A stretch of DNA of 64,000 nucleotides from NCBI GenBank assembly GCA_945860865.1, contig CAMARW010000001.1:200154-264153 (forward strand). Direction: 5' to 3'. The notes beneath the pieces are model-generated. The model was not told the DNA's origin. It made no database searches and worked only from the letters and a program-made list of their open reading frames with translations. Shown here piece after piece: positions 36,758 to 46,132 of this stretch; positions within the stretch are counted from its first letter, which is position 1; every line of letters starts with the position of its first letter. Both the position numbers and the translations under genes were made by a program. Origin of the DNA: Chitinophaga pinensis (GTDB lineage Bacteria; Bacteroidota; Bacteroidia; UKL13-3).

Positions 36758-36781
36758 AAAAGCCTATTTTAGGCTTTTTTT
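36758..36781 (+). terminator. Intrinsic terminator
   Basis: Arms AAAAGCCT and AGGCTTTT, five-base loop, followed by T-run to 36781. Lies between the small acidic gene and purE. Confidence 0.8.
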
Positions 36782-36797
36782 GTAAAATATAACGAGT

Positions 36798-37316
36798 ATG
36801 TCGGATAAAAAAGTTGGAATTATAATGGGCTCAGACAGCGACCTTGAAGTGATGAAGGAAGCGGCTAAAGTGATGGAGGATTTTGAAATTTCCTACGAAA
36901 TTACTGTTGTTTCGGCGCACAGAACGCCCGAAAGAATGTTCACTTATGCCCAAGAGGCCCGAACACGAGGTTTGCAAGTTATAATTGCAGGTGCTGGCGG
37001 GGCAGCGCATTTGCCCGGCATGGTGGCAGCAATTACTACTTTACCCGTTATAGGCGTGCCAGTAAAACTAAAGACCATGGATGGTTTAGATTCTCTCTTG
37101 TCTATTGTTCAAATGCCAGGGGGTGTTCCTGTGGCTACCGTGGCTATTAACAATGCTAAAAATGCTGGTTTACTCGCGGTTCAAATTTTATCCTTGCAAG
37201 AGCCTAAATTGGCGGAGGCATTGCAAAAGTATAAAGAGACAATGAAATCAGAAGTTTTAATAAAGGCAGCTAAGGTTGAGCAGGGTAGAACCAATATTGG
37301 TTTTAGGAATGGGTAA
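36798..37316 (+). CDS. purE: 5-(carboxyamino)imidazole ribonucleotide mutase
   Basis: 172 residues, class I PurE. It rearranges N5-CAIR to CAIR in purine synthesis. Conserved [10 protein letters not shown], the catalytic SAHRTPERM and [11 protein letters not shown] are present, and the C-terminal octamer helix region ends the protein. Its usual partner purK is not adjacent. A DedA gene follows after 65 bases. Confidence 0.96.
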   Translation: MSDKKVGIIMGSDSDLEVMKEAAKVMEDFEISYEITVVSAHRTPERMFTYAQEARTRGLQVIIAGAGGAAHLPGMVAAITTLPVIGVPVKLKTMDGLDSLLSIVQMPGGVPVATVAINNAKNAGLLAVQILSLQEPKLAEALQKYKETMKSEVLIKAAKVEQGRTNIGFRNG

Positions 37317-37381
37317 CTTTTTAACAAAGGTTTGTTTATTCCTTTAAATGATGCTAAATTGTAAATTTTAAAAGCGAAAAA

Positions 37382-38020
37382 TTGGACAGCATTTGGGATT
37401 TATTTAAGCCAGAAGAACTCATAAGATTTGGTGGGTTGTTTCTTTTAATACTCATTATCTTTTTAGAAAATGGAGTGTTTTTTGGCCTCTTTTTGCCAGG
37501 AGATTCCTTGCTATTTACTTCAGGTTTATTGTGTTACATGGGCGTGTTAGAGGTAGAATTATTGCACCTCATTTTTTATATTGCCGCTGCTGCATTTGTT
37601 GGTTATTACGTTGGATATTGGTTTGGTTTTAGAACGGGGGAGGCGCTCTACAAAAGAAAAGACTCCCTGTTTTTTAAGAAAAAGTATATCAGCATGGCTG
37701 AAGATTTTTATAAAAAATACGGTGGCTTAGCCTTAGTTTTAGGTAGATTTTTGCCTATTGTTAGAACTTTTGCGCCTATTTTAGCTGGCGTAGTAAAAGT
37801 TAAGCCTTTAGTTTTCTTGTTTTTTAATTTTATGGGTGCGGTTCTGTGGCCACTCATCATTGTTACGGGAGGTTATTTTGTGGGCGAGTTAGTGCCCAAT
37901 GCGTTAGATTATCTCAACTATGTTGTGATAGTATTTATTGTAGTAACATCTATTCCCATCTACAATACCTTGCAAAAAGAACGTAAACGTAAAAAAGAAG
38001 AAGCTGCTAATAAGGCTTAG
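37382..38020 (+). CDS. DedA family membrane protein
   Basis: 212 residues, about five membrane helices. Family motifs are ENGVFFGLFLPGDSLL and GRFLPIVRTFAPILAGV, with the functionally needed acidic and Arg residues. DedA proteins are thought to flip or handle undecaprenyl phosphate and phospholipids. The only in-frame start is a TTG at 37382, since an in-frame stop occurs 27 bases before and no ATG lies between. A basic C-terminal tail (KERKRKKEEA) should be cytoplasmic. Confidence 0.88.
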   Translation: MDSIWDLFKPEELIRFGGLFLLILIIFLENGVFFGLFLPGDSLLFTSGLLCYMGVLEVELLHLIFYIAAAAFVGYYVGYWFGFRTGEALYKRKDSLFFKKKYISMAEDFYKKYGGLALVLGRFLPIVRTFAPILAGVVKVKPLVFLFFNFMGAVLWPLIIVTGGYFVGELVPNALDYLNYVVIVFIVVTSIPIYNTLQKERKRKKEEAANKA

Positions 38021-38179
38021 GTCAATTTTTTGAAGGTAAATTTAAGATTATCTATTCTCTCGAAATTTAAATTACTAATCTCTATTAATGTATCTCTAAT
38101 TTTAGATTTGCCATTAATTTTATATTATAACTAATAAATTATTAAAATGCGCACTTAGGATTGTTAATTTGTATGCAGT

Positions 38180-38860
38180 ATGAGCCAAATAGGAAAATTA
38201 ATATTGGTGCCAACACCCATTGGAAACTTAGAAGATATTACTTTAAGGGGATTAAAAGTATTGCAAAATGCTGATGCTATTTTGGCCGAGGATACAAGGC
38301 AAACCTCCAAATTATTAAATCACTACCAAATTAGTAAGCCGCTTTGGAGCTACCATGCGCACAACGAACACAAGCAGTTAGAGAATTTATTGAAAGAATT
38401 AACTAATGGTAAAACGCTGGCCTTGGTTAGTGATGCAGGTACGCCTGCCATTAGCGACCCAGGTTTTTTATTAGTTAGGGCCTGTCTTCAAGCCAATATT
38501 TTGGTTGAGTGTTTGCCTGGTGCTACAGCATTTGTGCCTGCCCTCGTTAAAAGTGGATTAGCCTCTGATGCTTTCGTTTTCTTGGGCTTTTTACCCGAGA
38601 AGAAAGGCCGTCAAACCGCTTTTAAAAAATTAGTTGATGTGGAATACACAATGGTTTTTTATGAAAGTCCGCACCGCCTTCTAAAAACACTTACTCAATT
38701 AGGAGAGTATTTGGGCTTAGAGAGAATGGCAAGTGTAAGCAGAGAGCTCACAAAAATCTATGAAGAAACCGTTAATGGATCATTAACTCATATCATAAAC
38801 TATTATACCACGCATCCTGTAAAGGGTGAATTTGTTATCATCGTAGATGGAAAAAAATAA
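38180..38860 (+). CDS. rsmI: 16S rRNA (cytidine1402-2'-O)-methyltransferase
   Basis: 226 residues. SAM-dependent enzyme of the tetrapyrrole methylase fold that methylates C1402 of 16S rRNA. Motifs: TPIGNLEDITLRGL, AEDTRQTSKLLNHY, VSDAGTPAISDPG and FYESPHRLLKTL. It overlaps the following lnt gene by 14 bases, so the two are co-translated. Preceded by a 159-base AT-rich gap without recognisable elements. Confidence 0.95.
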   Translation: MSQIGKLILVPTPIGNLEDITLRGLKVLQNADAILAEDTRQTSKLLNHYQISKPLWSYHAHNEHKQLENLLKELTNGKTLALVSDAGTPAISDPGFLLVRACLQANILVECLPGATAFVPALVKSGLASDAFVFLGFLPEKKGRQTAFKKLVDVEYTMVFYESPHRLLKTLTQLGEYLGLERMASVSRELTKIYEETVNGSLTHIINYYTTHPVKGEFVIIVDGKK

Positions 38861-40445
38861 GCACTTTCAATATGCTGCGCTAAGCCTTGCTTCTGCCCTG
38901 TTTTTTACGCTAGCTTGGCAACCTTTTTACCTGTTTCCTCTGGCTTTTTTGGGCTTCGTTCCTATTTTTATGTTAGAACGTAAAATTAGAAAACAAGAAG
39001 AAAACTCCTATGCTTGGCTTTTTGTATATGCTTGGTTAGCTTTTTTATTATGGAATATAGGAAGTGTTTGGTGGATATGGAATGCCAGCGCTGGTGGAGC
39101 AATAGCGGCTTATATTATAAACAGCTTGCCCATGGTCTTACCTATTTTATTATTTCATGGCAGAAACAGACTTAACGGACAAATTAATTATGCTTATTTT
39201 ATAGCCTGTTGGTTAAGTGTAGAGTACTTACAGTTTCATTGGGATTTTGCATTTCCTTGGCTCATTTTAGGTAATGTGTTTAGCTATGTACCTATCTTAG
39301 CACAGTGGTTCGAATTTACAGGTGTTTTAGGGGGCACCCTGTGGATTTTATGGGTGAATACCATGGCTGATAAAATGATTCAAAATTGGCAGCTTATTCC
39401 ATTAAATATGCGCCGGCAACAGGTCCTCAATAAAGTTTTTTTATACCTGCTTGCCCCTATGTTTTTATCTCTTTATCTGTGGAATAATTTACCTATTCAA
39501 GCTACTAAAAAAGTAGACATGGTTTTGGTTCAGCCCAATTTTGACCCCTACAGCGATAAGTTTGGGGGCATTAGTGAAGCTGATCAACTTGCAGAAATGT
39601 TGCGTTTAGCAGCTACAAAAGTAGATGCCAAAGTGCAATATGTAGTTTTGCCAGAAACAGCTTTGCAAGGCATGTTGCTAGAGAATAATTTGCAAGCAGA
39701 ACCTCTGATAATCCAATTAAAACAATTTTTAGCGCAATATCCGCACTTGGTGATTATTGCTGGAATGGATTCTTATTATGAATTTAGTGCCAATGAGCCA
39801 CATGGTTTTGCCGCTAGGAAATTTAAAAATGCTGACGCATACTATGAGGCCTATAATACCGCTTTGCAAATAAATTCTTACGATAGTTTACAAGTGTATC
39901 ATAAGAGTAAATTGGTGCCAGGTGTAGAAAAAATGCCTTATCCGCAAGTGTTTAAATTCTTGGAGAAATTTACAATTGATTTGGGTGGCACAGCCGGAAG
40001 TTTAGGTCAGGATAAAGAAAGCAAAATTTTTACTAGCTACCACAAAATGGGTATGGCTCCGATTATTTGTTATGAAAGTGTGTTTCCAGCATTTACGGCT
40101 TCTTACGTTAGAAAAGGCGCCGATATTTTATGTGTTATAACCAATGATGGCTGGTGGGGAAATACGCCTGGTTACCGGCAGCATTTTGATTATAGCAGGT
40201 TGCGAGCGATAGAAAATAGACGCGCCATTGCCCGAACCGCCAATACGGGCGTTAGCGGATTTATTGACAGAGATGGAAGCATTATGCAATCATCTGCATA
40301 TTGGGAAAAAGATGTTTTACGTGCCGCTGTTCCCATCTATTTGGAGGAAACTTTTTATACAAAATACGGCGATTGGTTATCATATATTTTTTTATTTATT
40401 GCCTTTTCTGATAGCTTAACATTGTTTTTAAAAAGACGGCAATAA
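38847..40445 (+). CDS. lnt: Apolipoprotein N-acyltransferase
   Basis: 532 residues. It adds the third acyl chain to lipoproteins in the inner membrane. About six helices make the N-terminal membrane part, followed by a nitrilase-like domain with the triad Glu (VLPETALQG), Lys (KSKLVPGVEKMPY) and Cys (IICYESVFP), and TNDGWWGNTPGY. Fits the presence of several lipoproteins in the window. Stop abuts the stop of the convergent lamin-tail gene. GGTTCAGCC word at 39527. Confidence 0.95.
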   Translation: MEKNKHFQYAALSLASALFFTLAWQPFYLFPLAFLGFVPIFMLERKIRKQEENSYAWLFVYAWLAFLLWNIGSVWWIWNASAGGAIAAYIINSLPMVLPILLFHGRNRLNGQINYAYFIACWLSVEYLQFHWDFAFPWLILGNVFSYVPILAQWFEFTGVLGGTLWILWVNTMADKMIQNWQLIPLNMRRQQVLNKVFLYLLAPMFLSLYLWNNLPIQATKKVDMVLVQPNFDPYSDKFGGISEADQLAEMLRLAATKVDAKVQYVVLPETALQGMLLENNLQAEPLIIQLKQFLAQYPHLVIIAGMDSYYEFSANEPHGFAARKFKNADAYYEAYNTALQINSYDSLQVYHKSKLVPGVEKMPYPQVFKFLEKFTIDLGGTAGSLGQDKESKIFTSYHKMGMAPIICYESVFPAFTASYVRKGADILCVITNDGWWGNTPGYRQHFDYSRLRAIENRRAIARTANTGVSGFIDRDGSIMQSSAYWEKDVLRAAVPIYLEETFYTKYGDWLSYIFLFIAFSDSLTLFLKRRQ

Positions 40446-43400
40446 TTACTTCGAAAGCAGAGATACCACTATTTTCTGTTGCTCTATTTCTCCCTTGCTA
40501 CTGGTACAACTCCAAAAAGCAATATAGTTGCCAATGTTTGCGCGTGTTCCTTGGTTGGTATCGCCTGCCCAATTCAGCTCCCCATTGCTGGCCAAGAGTT
40601 TTGATTTACAAACTTCTTTCACCAATTTTCCTTGTAAATCATAAATAAATAAATCTGCCACCCATTGTGCCTCACCAGTCTGGTATTGAAAGGTTAAGAG
40701 CTCATCCCAACCATCAGAATCGGGTGAAAAGTAGCTTTGTGAACAGCTAAACATACCGCTTTGGGCTGAACCAATTTTATGCTGTGAGTTCTTTTGTGCG
40801 GGTGAAGAAAAGTTCACTGTTTGAGCTGCAGATGCCCAATTGGAGTTATAACTGCCAGGCAAGTGCGGATTAATTCTTTCTAAACTTACGCCTTCTGTTT
40901 GGCGTAAAAAAGAAACATGCATTTGGTCTGTGTAATTTACAGAATCTAAAACAGTGTGTTGCTCATTAAGCAAAAGAATGGTGCCTTCGTCATCATTCAT
41001 AGCAGGAATTTTATGGCTGATCCAATCTGCTACTTGGTGCGCATATAGATTATTTTGTGCCAGGTTCGGAAATTCTGCAATGGCCATGTATTGCTGTGGT
41101 GCCAACTGCACGCCTTCCTCGGCAAAGATTTGGTATTCTTCTAAAATCCCTTGATTGCCTGCTTTGCATAATTGCAGTTTGCTGAGGTCTAAATGTGTAT
41201 TTGAAACATTATAAAGTTCAATGAAATCATAGGCGTTAGGAAGAGGATTAAACATTAATTCATTGATAATTATATCTCCATTTTTGGGTTCAAGAGGAAC
41301 TTGAAAGGTTAGCGATTGAATGGGCTCAGATTGGTTTAATGCGCAATCTTTTAGAATTGGAATTTGGAGGGTGTAATCTGTTTCTGCTTGTAAAGATTTT
41401 TCATAATTTACAAACACTAAATTGCGTTTATGTGGGTCTAGGTAAAAGTTTTTTGGGTAATGCGTTTGGTTCAGACCAAAATTATATGAATCTAATAAAC
41501 TTAAACTGTCTAATGATTCGCTAAAGCTTAGTTGCAATTGATGGAGGTTGCGCACATAAATTCTTTCTAATTGGGCGGCGGTTTTATCTGTATTGGGGGC
41601 TGCAACGCTGTTGCTTGCCCCCAAACTTGCACCATTTGTGTTTGTGCTAGCTAGCCAATTATTGGCTCCTGCGCAGGGGTTGTTTAGGTCTATCATTTCT
41701 ATGCTACACGAAAAAACTTTGGCACTACTTTTTAACCATGAATCTGCATAAGCAACTTGGTGTAATAAGAAGCCGTTTGAATCTCTGATACTCAAAACAT
41801 CGCTGGTGTTTAAGCTGGGCCAATTAGCTAAACCAAGTGTTTTGCCATGTGCGCTAAATGCGTTTGTATGGTTTTGATGGCAAACAATTAAATAGCTTTT
41901 AGCCGCTAAAATATAGTTTGGAAATATGCCTAAACTTGTGACATCAGCAAACTGCATGTTTTGTAAATTAATGGGGTGCTGTGTTGGGTTGTATAGTTCA
42001 ATAAATTCAAATTGAGGGAAATTACCCTTGCGCGTTTCGTCGTAATAAATTTCGGTAATAAGCAATTCATTTTGTTTGGGTGCTATGGTTTTTAAATAGC
42101 TAAATTGCACCTGTTGTTTTCCGCTGTTTTGTAAACAATCTATGAGCGGATATAGTTCAAATTGATAAGTTTTTTGGTGTATCAAAGGTTCTGAAAAAAG
42201 CAGGTGTATGATATTAGGATTATTAGCATTAACCCATATATTAGATAAGGCTAAGCCTTGTATTTGTAAACTGTTTTTCCAAGCTTCTTGAAACATAATT
42301 TCTTTGTTAAATAACAGTTCTATTTCTTGTGCATTTAGAAAGTTTATTGCCGTTAATTGCGCGCTGCTGGTGTCTTTATTGGCTACCCAAACATCGTTTG
42401 TTTTTCCAGGTGTGCCGCCAATGGCACTTGCACTTCCAATCCAATTGGCATCTCCATAGCACAAATGATTAGGATTAATTAGCGACAAACTATAGCCACC
42501 CAACTCTTTTTCCTTGCTTTGGTAATACCCCAACTGATAATCTATTTGGTGCCATATTTCTTGTTTATATTTTAGTATTATGGTATCGCTACTATTATTT
42601 AAACTGGGCCACGGAGTTAAGCCAATGGTTTTACCGAATGGTTTAAAAAGTGAGGTGTCTTTGGCTGCACAAAGTATTATAAATTGGTAAGGCTCTAGTA
42701 CCATAGGCGCTATGTTTCCTTGTGAACTAGGATCATTCAAACTAAAGTAGGTGAGTTGAACAGGAAAGCGGGTATGATTGTACAATTCCACAAATTCTGC
42801 ATTGGGTAAACCTAGGATTGGCTCTGGGTCGGGCAGGAGTTCTGTAAGTATAATATCTCCTTTTTGTAAAGGGTGATAGGCCCATATTATTTGTGTATCT
42901 AGCACATTATCGGCTAGGTCGCTAATGTTTTTTAAATCCATTGAAAAAAAACTATCTATTAAAATGGGTTCATCTAAATTAAACAGCCATGTTTGCTGAT
43001 TTTGACTACTTGCCTGTGCTTTTTGTAATTGGCTGAACCCAATTTGCTGACCTAAAATTGGTTTTACTTTTTCAGAAAAATGCAAACTAATTTGTTGTGC
43101 GTTAAGCATTTCAAAATGCAAGAGTTGGGGTACTGTTTTATCTAAAATTGGCATGCCAGCATATAGGTTATCAGCATAAAAATTGCTTACGTTTCCACTG
43201 GTGCATCTAAAAGAAAATCCGTGAATTATACCTAGACTTGGGCTGTTATCTTGTGCCCTGCCTTCGCTTATAAAAATATTGGCTGTGCCTGTATCTGAAA
43301 GCAATTCCCAGTTGCCCATACCATCTCTGGTAACCTTAAGTTGTAATATATTATTTGTTTTACCCACCGTTGCTGGTCGGCCTGCAATAACACAAAATTT

Positions 43401-43802
43401 TTGGCCGTTTACTTCTTTATATAGGCTAATGCTATCTGTGGTTCCGGTGCTGCCCCCCAATTGCACATAAAATGAATTAGTAAGACTAGAATCTGTGGCA
43501 CTAAGTATCCATTTTACTTGGTTTTGTGCACTTGGATTAAAAACAAAACGCAACCAAACACGCCACTCCATTTCTGTGTAAATAGTTTGTTGTGTAAATA
43601 ATACCCGTTCTCCAATTTGATTGTTAAAGGCTTTAGATTGTAATTGTTTATTCGCATTAATTTGAAACAAAGAATCTTGTCCGAACCAAGCAGGGTTATG
43701 GCTAAAGTTGCCATCAGAGAAATCGTCTATAATTTGGGCTTGTACAAAAAAGGGTAGGTTCAGCCAGCAAAAAAGAAATAGGGGGTAGATAGAAAATTGC
43801 AT
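40446..43802 (-). CDS. Giant exported protein with three lamin-tail domains
   Basis: About 1118 residues from the ATG at 43800-43802. A signal peptide (IYPLFLFCWLNLPFFVQAQ) leads an N-terminal concanavalin-like region (to about residue 220). Three lamin-tail domains recur at about 315-480, 580-735 and 838-1010, each with GDIILTELLPDP- or NELLITEIYYDE-like openings and FVELYN/FIELYN, separated by Ig-like strands (ELLFNKEIMF, LQLSFSESLDS). The C-terminal 90 residues (SPDSDGWDELLTF, LFIYDLQGKLV) resemble FlgD/gliding-motility-type sorting domains, so secretion by T9SS is likely. Function unknown; surface or extracellular. Confidence 0.85.
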   Translation of the reverse strand: MQFSIYPLFLFCWLNLPFFVQAQIIDDFSDGNFSHNPAWFGQDSLFQINANKQLQSKAFNNQIGERVLFTQQTIYTEMEWRVWLRFVFNPSAQNQVKWILSATDSSLTNSFYVQLGGSTGTTDSISLYKEVNGQKFCVIAGRPATVGKTNNILQLKVTRDGMGNWELLSDTGTANIFISEGRAQDNSPSLGIIHGFSFRCTSGNVSNFYADNLYAGMPILDKTVPQLLHFEMLNAQQISLHFSEKVKPILGQQIGFSQLQKAQASSQNQQTWLFNLDEPILIDSFFSMDLKNISDLADNVLDTQIIWAYHPLQKGDIILTELLPDPEPILGLPNAEFVELYNHTRFPVQLTYFSLNDPSSQGNIAPMVLEPYQFIILCAAKDTSLFKPFGKTIGLTPWPSLNNSSDTIILKYKQEIWHQIDYQLGYYQSKEKELGGYSLSLINPNHLCYGDANWIGSASAIGGTPGKTNDVWVANKDTSSAQLTAINFLNAQEIELLFNKEIMFQEAWKNSLQIQGLALSNIWVNANNPNIIHLLFSEPLIHQKTYQFELYPLIDCLQNSGKQQVQFSYLKTIAPKQNELLITEIYYDETRKGNFPQFEFIELYNPTQHPINLQNMQFADVTSLGIFPNYILAAKSYLIVCHQNHTNAFSAHGKTLGLANWPSLNTSDVLSIRDSNGFLLHQVAYADSWLKSSAKVFSCSIEMIDLNNPCAGANNWLASTNTNGASLGASNSVAAPNTDKTAAQLERIYVRNLHQLQLSFSESLDSLSLLDSYNFGLNQTHYPKNFYLDPHKRNLVFVNYEKSLQAETDYTLQIPILKDCALNQSEPIQSLTFQVPLEPKNGDIIINELMFNPLPNAYDFIELYNVSNTHLDLSKLQLCKAGNQGILEEYQIFAEEGVQLAPQQYMAIAEFPNLAQNNLYAHQVADWISHKIPAMNDDEGTILLLNEQHTVLDSVNYTDQMHVSFLRQTEGVSLERINPHLPGSYNSNWASAAQTVNFSSPAQKNSQHKIGSAQSGMFSCSQSYFSPDSDGWDELLTFQYQTGEAQWVADLFIYDLQGKLVKEVCKSKLLASNGELNWAGDTNQGTRANIGNYIAFWSCTSSKGEIEQQKIVVSLLSK

Positions 43803-43805
43803 GTT

Positions 43806-43813
43806 CAAAAATA
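43806..43813 (-). promoter_or_regulatory. -7 box TATTTTTG three bases before the lamin-tail start
   Basis: Perfect TAnnTTTG on the minus strand, ending three bases before the ATG at 43802. It also overlaps an alternative TTG start at 43808, which it disfavours. Implies a leaderless mRNA if used. Confidence 0.45.
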
Positions 43814-43838
43814 ATCGGGTAAGGTGATTAGTTTATTT

Positions 43839-43846
43839 TATTTTCG
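43839..43846 (+). promoter_or_regulatory. Candidate -7 box TATTTTCG for asd
   Basis: TAnnTTTG with one C, 58 bases before the asd ATG, in the divergent gap. Confidence 0.35.
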
Positions 43847-43904
43847 CGCTTGATTAAAAGTTAATCAGGTAAACCGGATAGGTGGTTTTTAATAAATTGG
43901 TAGC

Positions 43905-44894
43905 ATGAAAGTAGCAGTGGTAGGTGCCACCGGAATGGTGGGAAGTGTAATGTTAAAGGTATTGGCTGAACGCAATTTTCCTATTACGGAATTAGTGCTG
44001 GTTGCGTCTCCAAAATCTATTGGTAAAACAATTACGTTCAAGGGTAATTTGTATACAATTGTTTCTATGGAAGATGCGATTGCAGCTAAACCTGATGTGG
44101 CCTTATTTTCTGCAGGCGGCTCAACGTCTTTAGAGTGGGCACCCAAATTTGCAGAGGCAGGCATAACAGTAATAGATAATTCTTCTGCTTGGCGCATGGA
44201 TGCTAGCAAAAAATTAATTGTACCAGAGATTAATGGTAGCTTATTAGGTTTGGCCGATAAAATTATTGCCAACCCCAATTGTTCTACCATACAAATGGTG
44301 ATGGTTTTAAACCCACTTCATGCAGCATTTGGCATTAAAAGATTGGTAATTTCTACCTATCAAAGCGTTACTGGAACAGGAGTAAAAGCGTTGCAGCAAA
44401 TGGAAAATGAGCGCAACGGAGTGTTAGGAGAAATGGCTTATAAATACCCTATTGATAAAAATGCTATTCCTCAAATTGATGTGTTTACCAACAATGGTTA
44501 TACCAAAGAAGAAATGAAAATGGTAAACGAAACCAAGAAGATTTTACAGGATGATTCCTTAGCTATTACGGCAACTTGTGTGCGTATTCCGGTAATGGGC
44601 GGACATAGCGAGAGCGTGAATGTGGAGTTTAAAAACGCGTTTGAATTAGATAATGTTAGAGCAATTTTAGCAAATGAAGCAGGTGTTGTTTTGCAAGACG
44701 ATATTGAAAATGCACTTTACCCAATGCCTTTAACAGCAATGGATAAAAATGAGGTATTTGTTGGGCGAATTCGCCGCGATGAATCTACCGAAAACGCCCT
44801 AAATATGTGGATTGTGGCCGATAATTTGCGCAAAGGTGCGGCTACTAATGCCATTCAAATTGCAGAATATTTGTTAGCTAAAAACTTATTATAA
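43905..44894 (+). CDS. asd: Aspartate-semialdehyde dehydrogenase
   Basis: 329 residues. It makes aspartate semialdehyde from aspartyl phosphate, feeding lysine, diaminopimelate, threonine and methionine synthesis. The NADP loop is GATGMVGSVML; the catalytic cysteine is C126 in NPNCSTIQ; the catalytic His is in VMGGHSESV. Stop and next start are directly adjacent (TAA-ATG), so the cytochrome b5-like gene is translated from the same mRNA. Confidence 0.96.
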   Translation: MKVAVVGATGMVGSVMLKVLAERNFPITELVLVASPKSIGKTITFKGNLYTIVSMEDAIAAKPDVALFSAGGSTSLEWAPKFAEAGITVIDNSSAWRMDASKKLIVPEINGSLLGLADKIIANPNCSTIQMVMVLNPLHAAFGIKRLVISTYQSVTGTGVKALQQMENERNGVLGEMAYKYPIDKNAIPQIDVFTNNGYTKEEMKMVNETKKILQDDSLAITATCVRIPVMGGHSESVNVEFKNAFELDNVRAILANEAGVVLQDDIENALYPMPLTAMDKNEVFVGRIRRDESTENALNMWIVADNLRKGAATNAIQIAEYLLAKNLL

Positions 44895-45128
44895 ATGCCA
44901 TTGCCTTTATATACTAAAGCGCAATTGGCTTTGCGAAATGGGCAAGATAAACCCGAAATTTGGGTAGCCTATAAGGGTAAGATTTATGATGTTACCCGAA
45001 GCAGATTATGGAGAAATGGCAAACACTATGAACATTGGGCCGGCCAAGATTTAACAGATGAATTACCAGATGCCCCACACAACGAAAATGTATTTGATAA
45101 ATTTGAAGTTGTTGGAGAGTTGGTTTAG
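44895..45128 (+). CDS. Cytochrome b5-like haem/steroid-binding domain protein
   Basis: 77 residues, a stand-alone cytochrome b5-fold domain. Typical segments are EIWVAYKGKIYDVTRSRLW, GKHYEHWAGQDLT and HNENVFDKFEVVG. Histidines at about 44, 47 and 62 could bind haem, but the classical HPGG motif is absent, so ligation is uncertain. It begins right at the asd stop. No membrane anchor, thus cytoplasmic. Redox partner unknown. Confidence 0.8.
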   Translation: MPLPLYTKAQLALRNGQDKPEIWVAYKGKIYDVTRSRLWRNGKHYEHWAGQDLTDELPDAPHNENVFDKFEVVGELV

Positions 45129-45308
45129 AATTAAAAATTACGAATTACGAATTACGAATTACGAATGCGTAATTTTTAATCAATATTGTCCGGATAAAGC
45201 TTATTACTAACATAGATATTCTTCACTCCACTGCGTTACGCTCAGAATGATGGCTCGCTTTTTCCCGGACAGCAATAATTTTTAATTCGTAATTCGTAAT
45301 TTTTAATT
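45129..45308. mobile_element. MITE-like element with 26-base terminal inverted repeats
   Basis: About 180 bases fill the gap between the b5-like gene and xth. The ends are perfect inverted copies of 26 bases (45129-45154 and 45283-45308), built of the heptamer GAATTAC. Inside, ATTGTCCGG (45185-45193) and CCGGACAGCAAT (45265-45276) form a second inverted pair. The centre (about 45214-45250) read on the minus strand resembles the CATTCTGAGCGTAACG type of word common in intergenic repeats of this phylum. No ORF inside. The right end overlaps the xth stop codon. Confidence 0.65.
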
Positions 45309-46068
45309 AAAATTCCACCCAAACCGGACAATGGTCTGAGTGTTTAATTTCTTGCATAATACCGGCGTCTTTGAGTTTGTTTTTTAGATTAGTGGATGCG
45401 AGGCAATAATCTATGCGCCAGCCTTTATTATTGTTTCTTGCATTGGCACGGTAGCTCCACCAGCTGTATTGATGTGGTTCTGGGTTAAAAGCTCTAAAAG
45501 TGTCTTCAAAACCATTTGAAATAAATTGTTCCATCCAATCTCGCTCTTCGGGTAAAAATCCGCTACTATTTTTGTTGCTAACTGGGTCGTGAATATCTAT
45601 GGGTTTATGGCAAATATTATAATCGCCACATATTATTAAGTTTGGTCTATCCAGGCGGAGTTTAGCAATATATTCATTAAAAAAGCTAAGCCATTTCATT
45701 TTATAGGCTTGTCTTTCATCGCCGCTACTGCCGCTGGGCATGTATACACTAATGATGCTAATTTCGCCAAAATCTGCTCTTATAATTCTGCCTTCGTTAT
45801 CGTAATCAGGGTTATCAAAACCAAAAGATACATGGTCTGGTTGCTGTTTACAAAAAATAGCCACACCACTATATCCTTTTTTCTCTGCGCTGAACCAATA
45901 CTGATGGGGGTAACCAGCAACGCCAAACAAAAACGGCTCTACCTGACTTTGCATGGCTTTAGTTTCCTGAAAGCAAAAAACATCTGCCCCACTACTTTGC
46001 ATAAAATCTACCAAGCCTTTGCTCATTGCAGATCTAATTCCGTTTACGTTATAACTAATTATTTTCAT
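45307..46068 (-). CDS. xth: Exodeoxyribonuclease III
   Basis: About 253 residues from MKIISYNVNGIRSAM. AP endonuclease and 3-prime exonuclease for base excision repair. Motifs: SYNVNGIRS, FQETK with the metal Glu, GDYNICH, and the C-terminal HSDHCPVWVEF with the catalytic His. The frame opens nine bases earlier with a TTG, but the ATG at 46066-46068 is the family start. A TACTTTTG box ends six bases upstream of it. Confidence 0.94.
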   Translation of the reverse strand: MKIISYNVNGIRSAMSKGLVDFMQSSGADVFCFQETKAMQSQVEPFLFGVAGYPHQYWFSAEKKGYSGVAIFCKQQPDHVSFGFDNPDYDNEGRIIRADFGEISIISVYMPSGSSGDERQAYKMKWLSFFNEYIAKLRLDRPNLIICGDYNICHKPIDIHDPVSNKNSSGFLPEERDWMEQFISNGFEDTFRAFNPEPHQYSWWSYRANARNNNKGWRIDYCLASTNLKNKLKDAGIMQEIKHSDHCPVWVEF

Positions 46069-46074
46069 GTTGGG

Positions 46075-46082
46075 CAAAAGTA
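46075..46082 (-). promoter_or_regulatory. -7 box TACTTTTG for xth
   Basis: Perfect TAnnTTTG on the minus strand, six bases before the xth ATG. It overlaps the alternative TTG start at 46077. The divergent SET gene has its own promoter at 46095-46125. Confidence 0.5.
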
Positions 46083-46094
46083 AAGAATTTAGAA

Positions 46095-46125
46095 TTTGCT
46101 TTCTGTGTTACTTTTCTCATTTTTG
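46095..46125 (+). promoter_or_regulatory. Promoter TTTG-N19-CATTTTTG of the SET-domain gene
   Basis: TTTG at 46095-46098, exactly nineteen bases, then CATTTTTG at 46118-46125 (one mismatch to TAnnTTTG). The ATG is seven bases further, so the mRNA should be leaderless or nearly so. Confidence 0.6.
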
Positions 46126-46132
46126 CGCTTAC

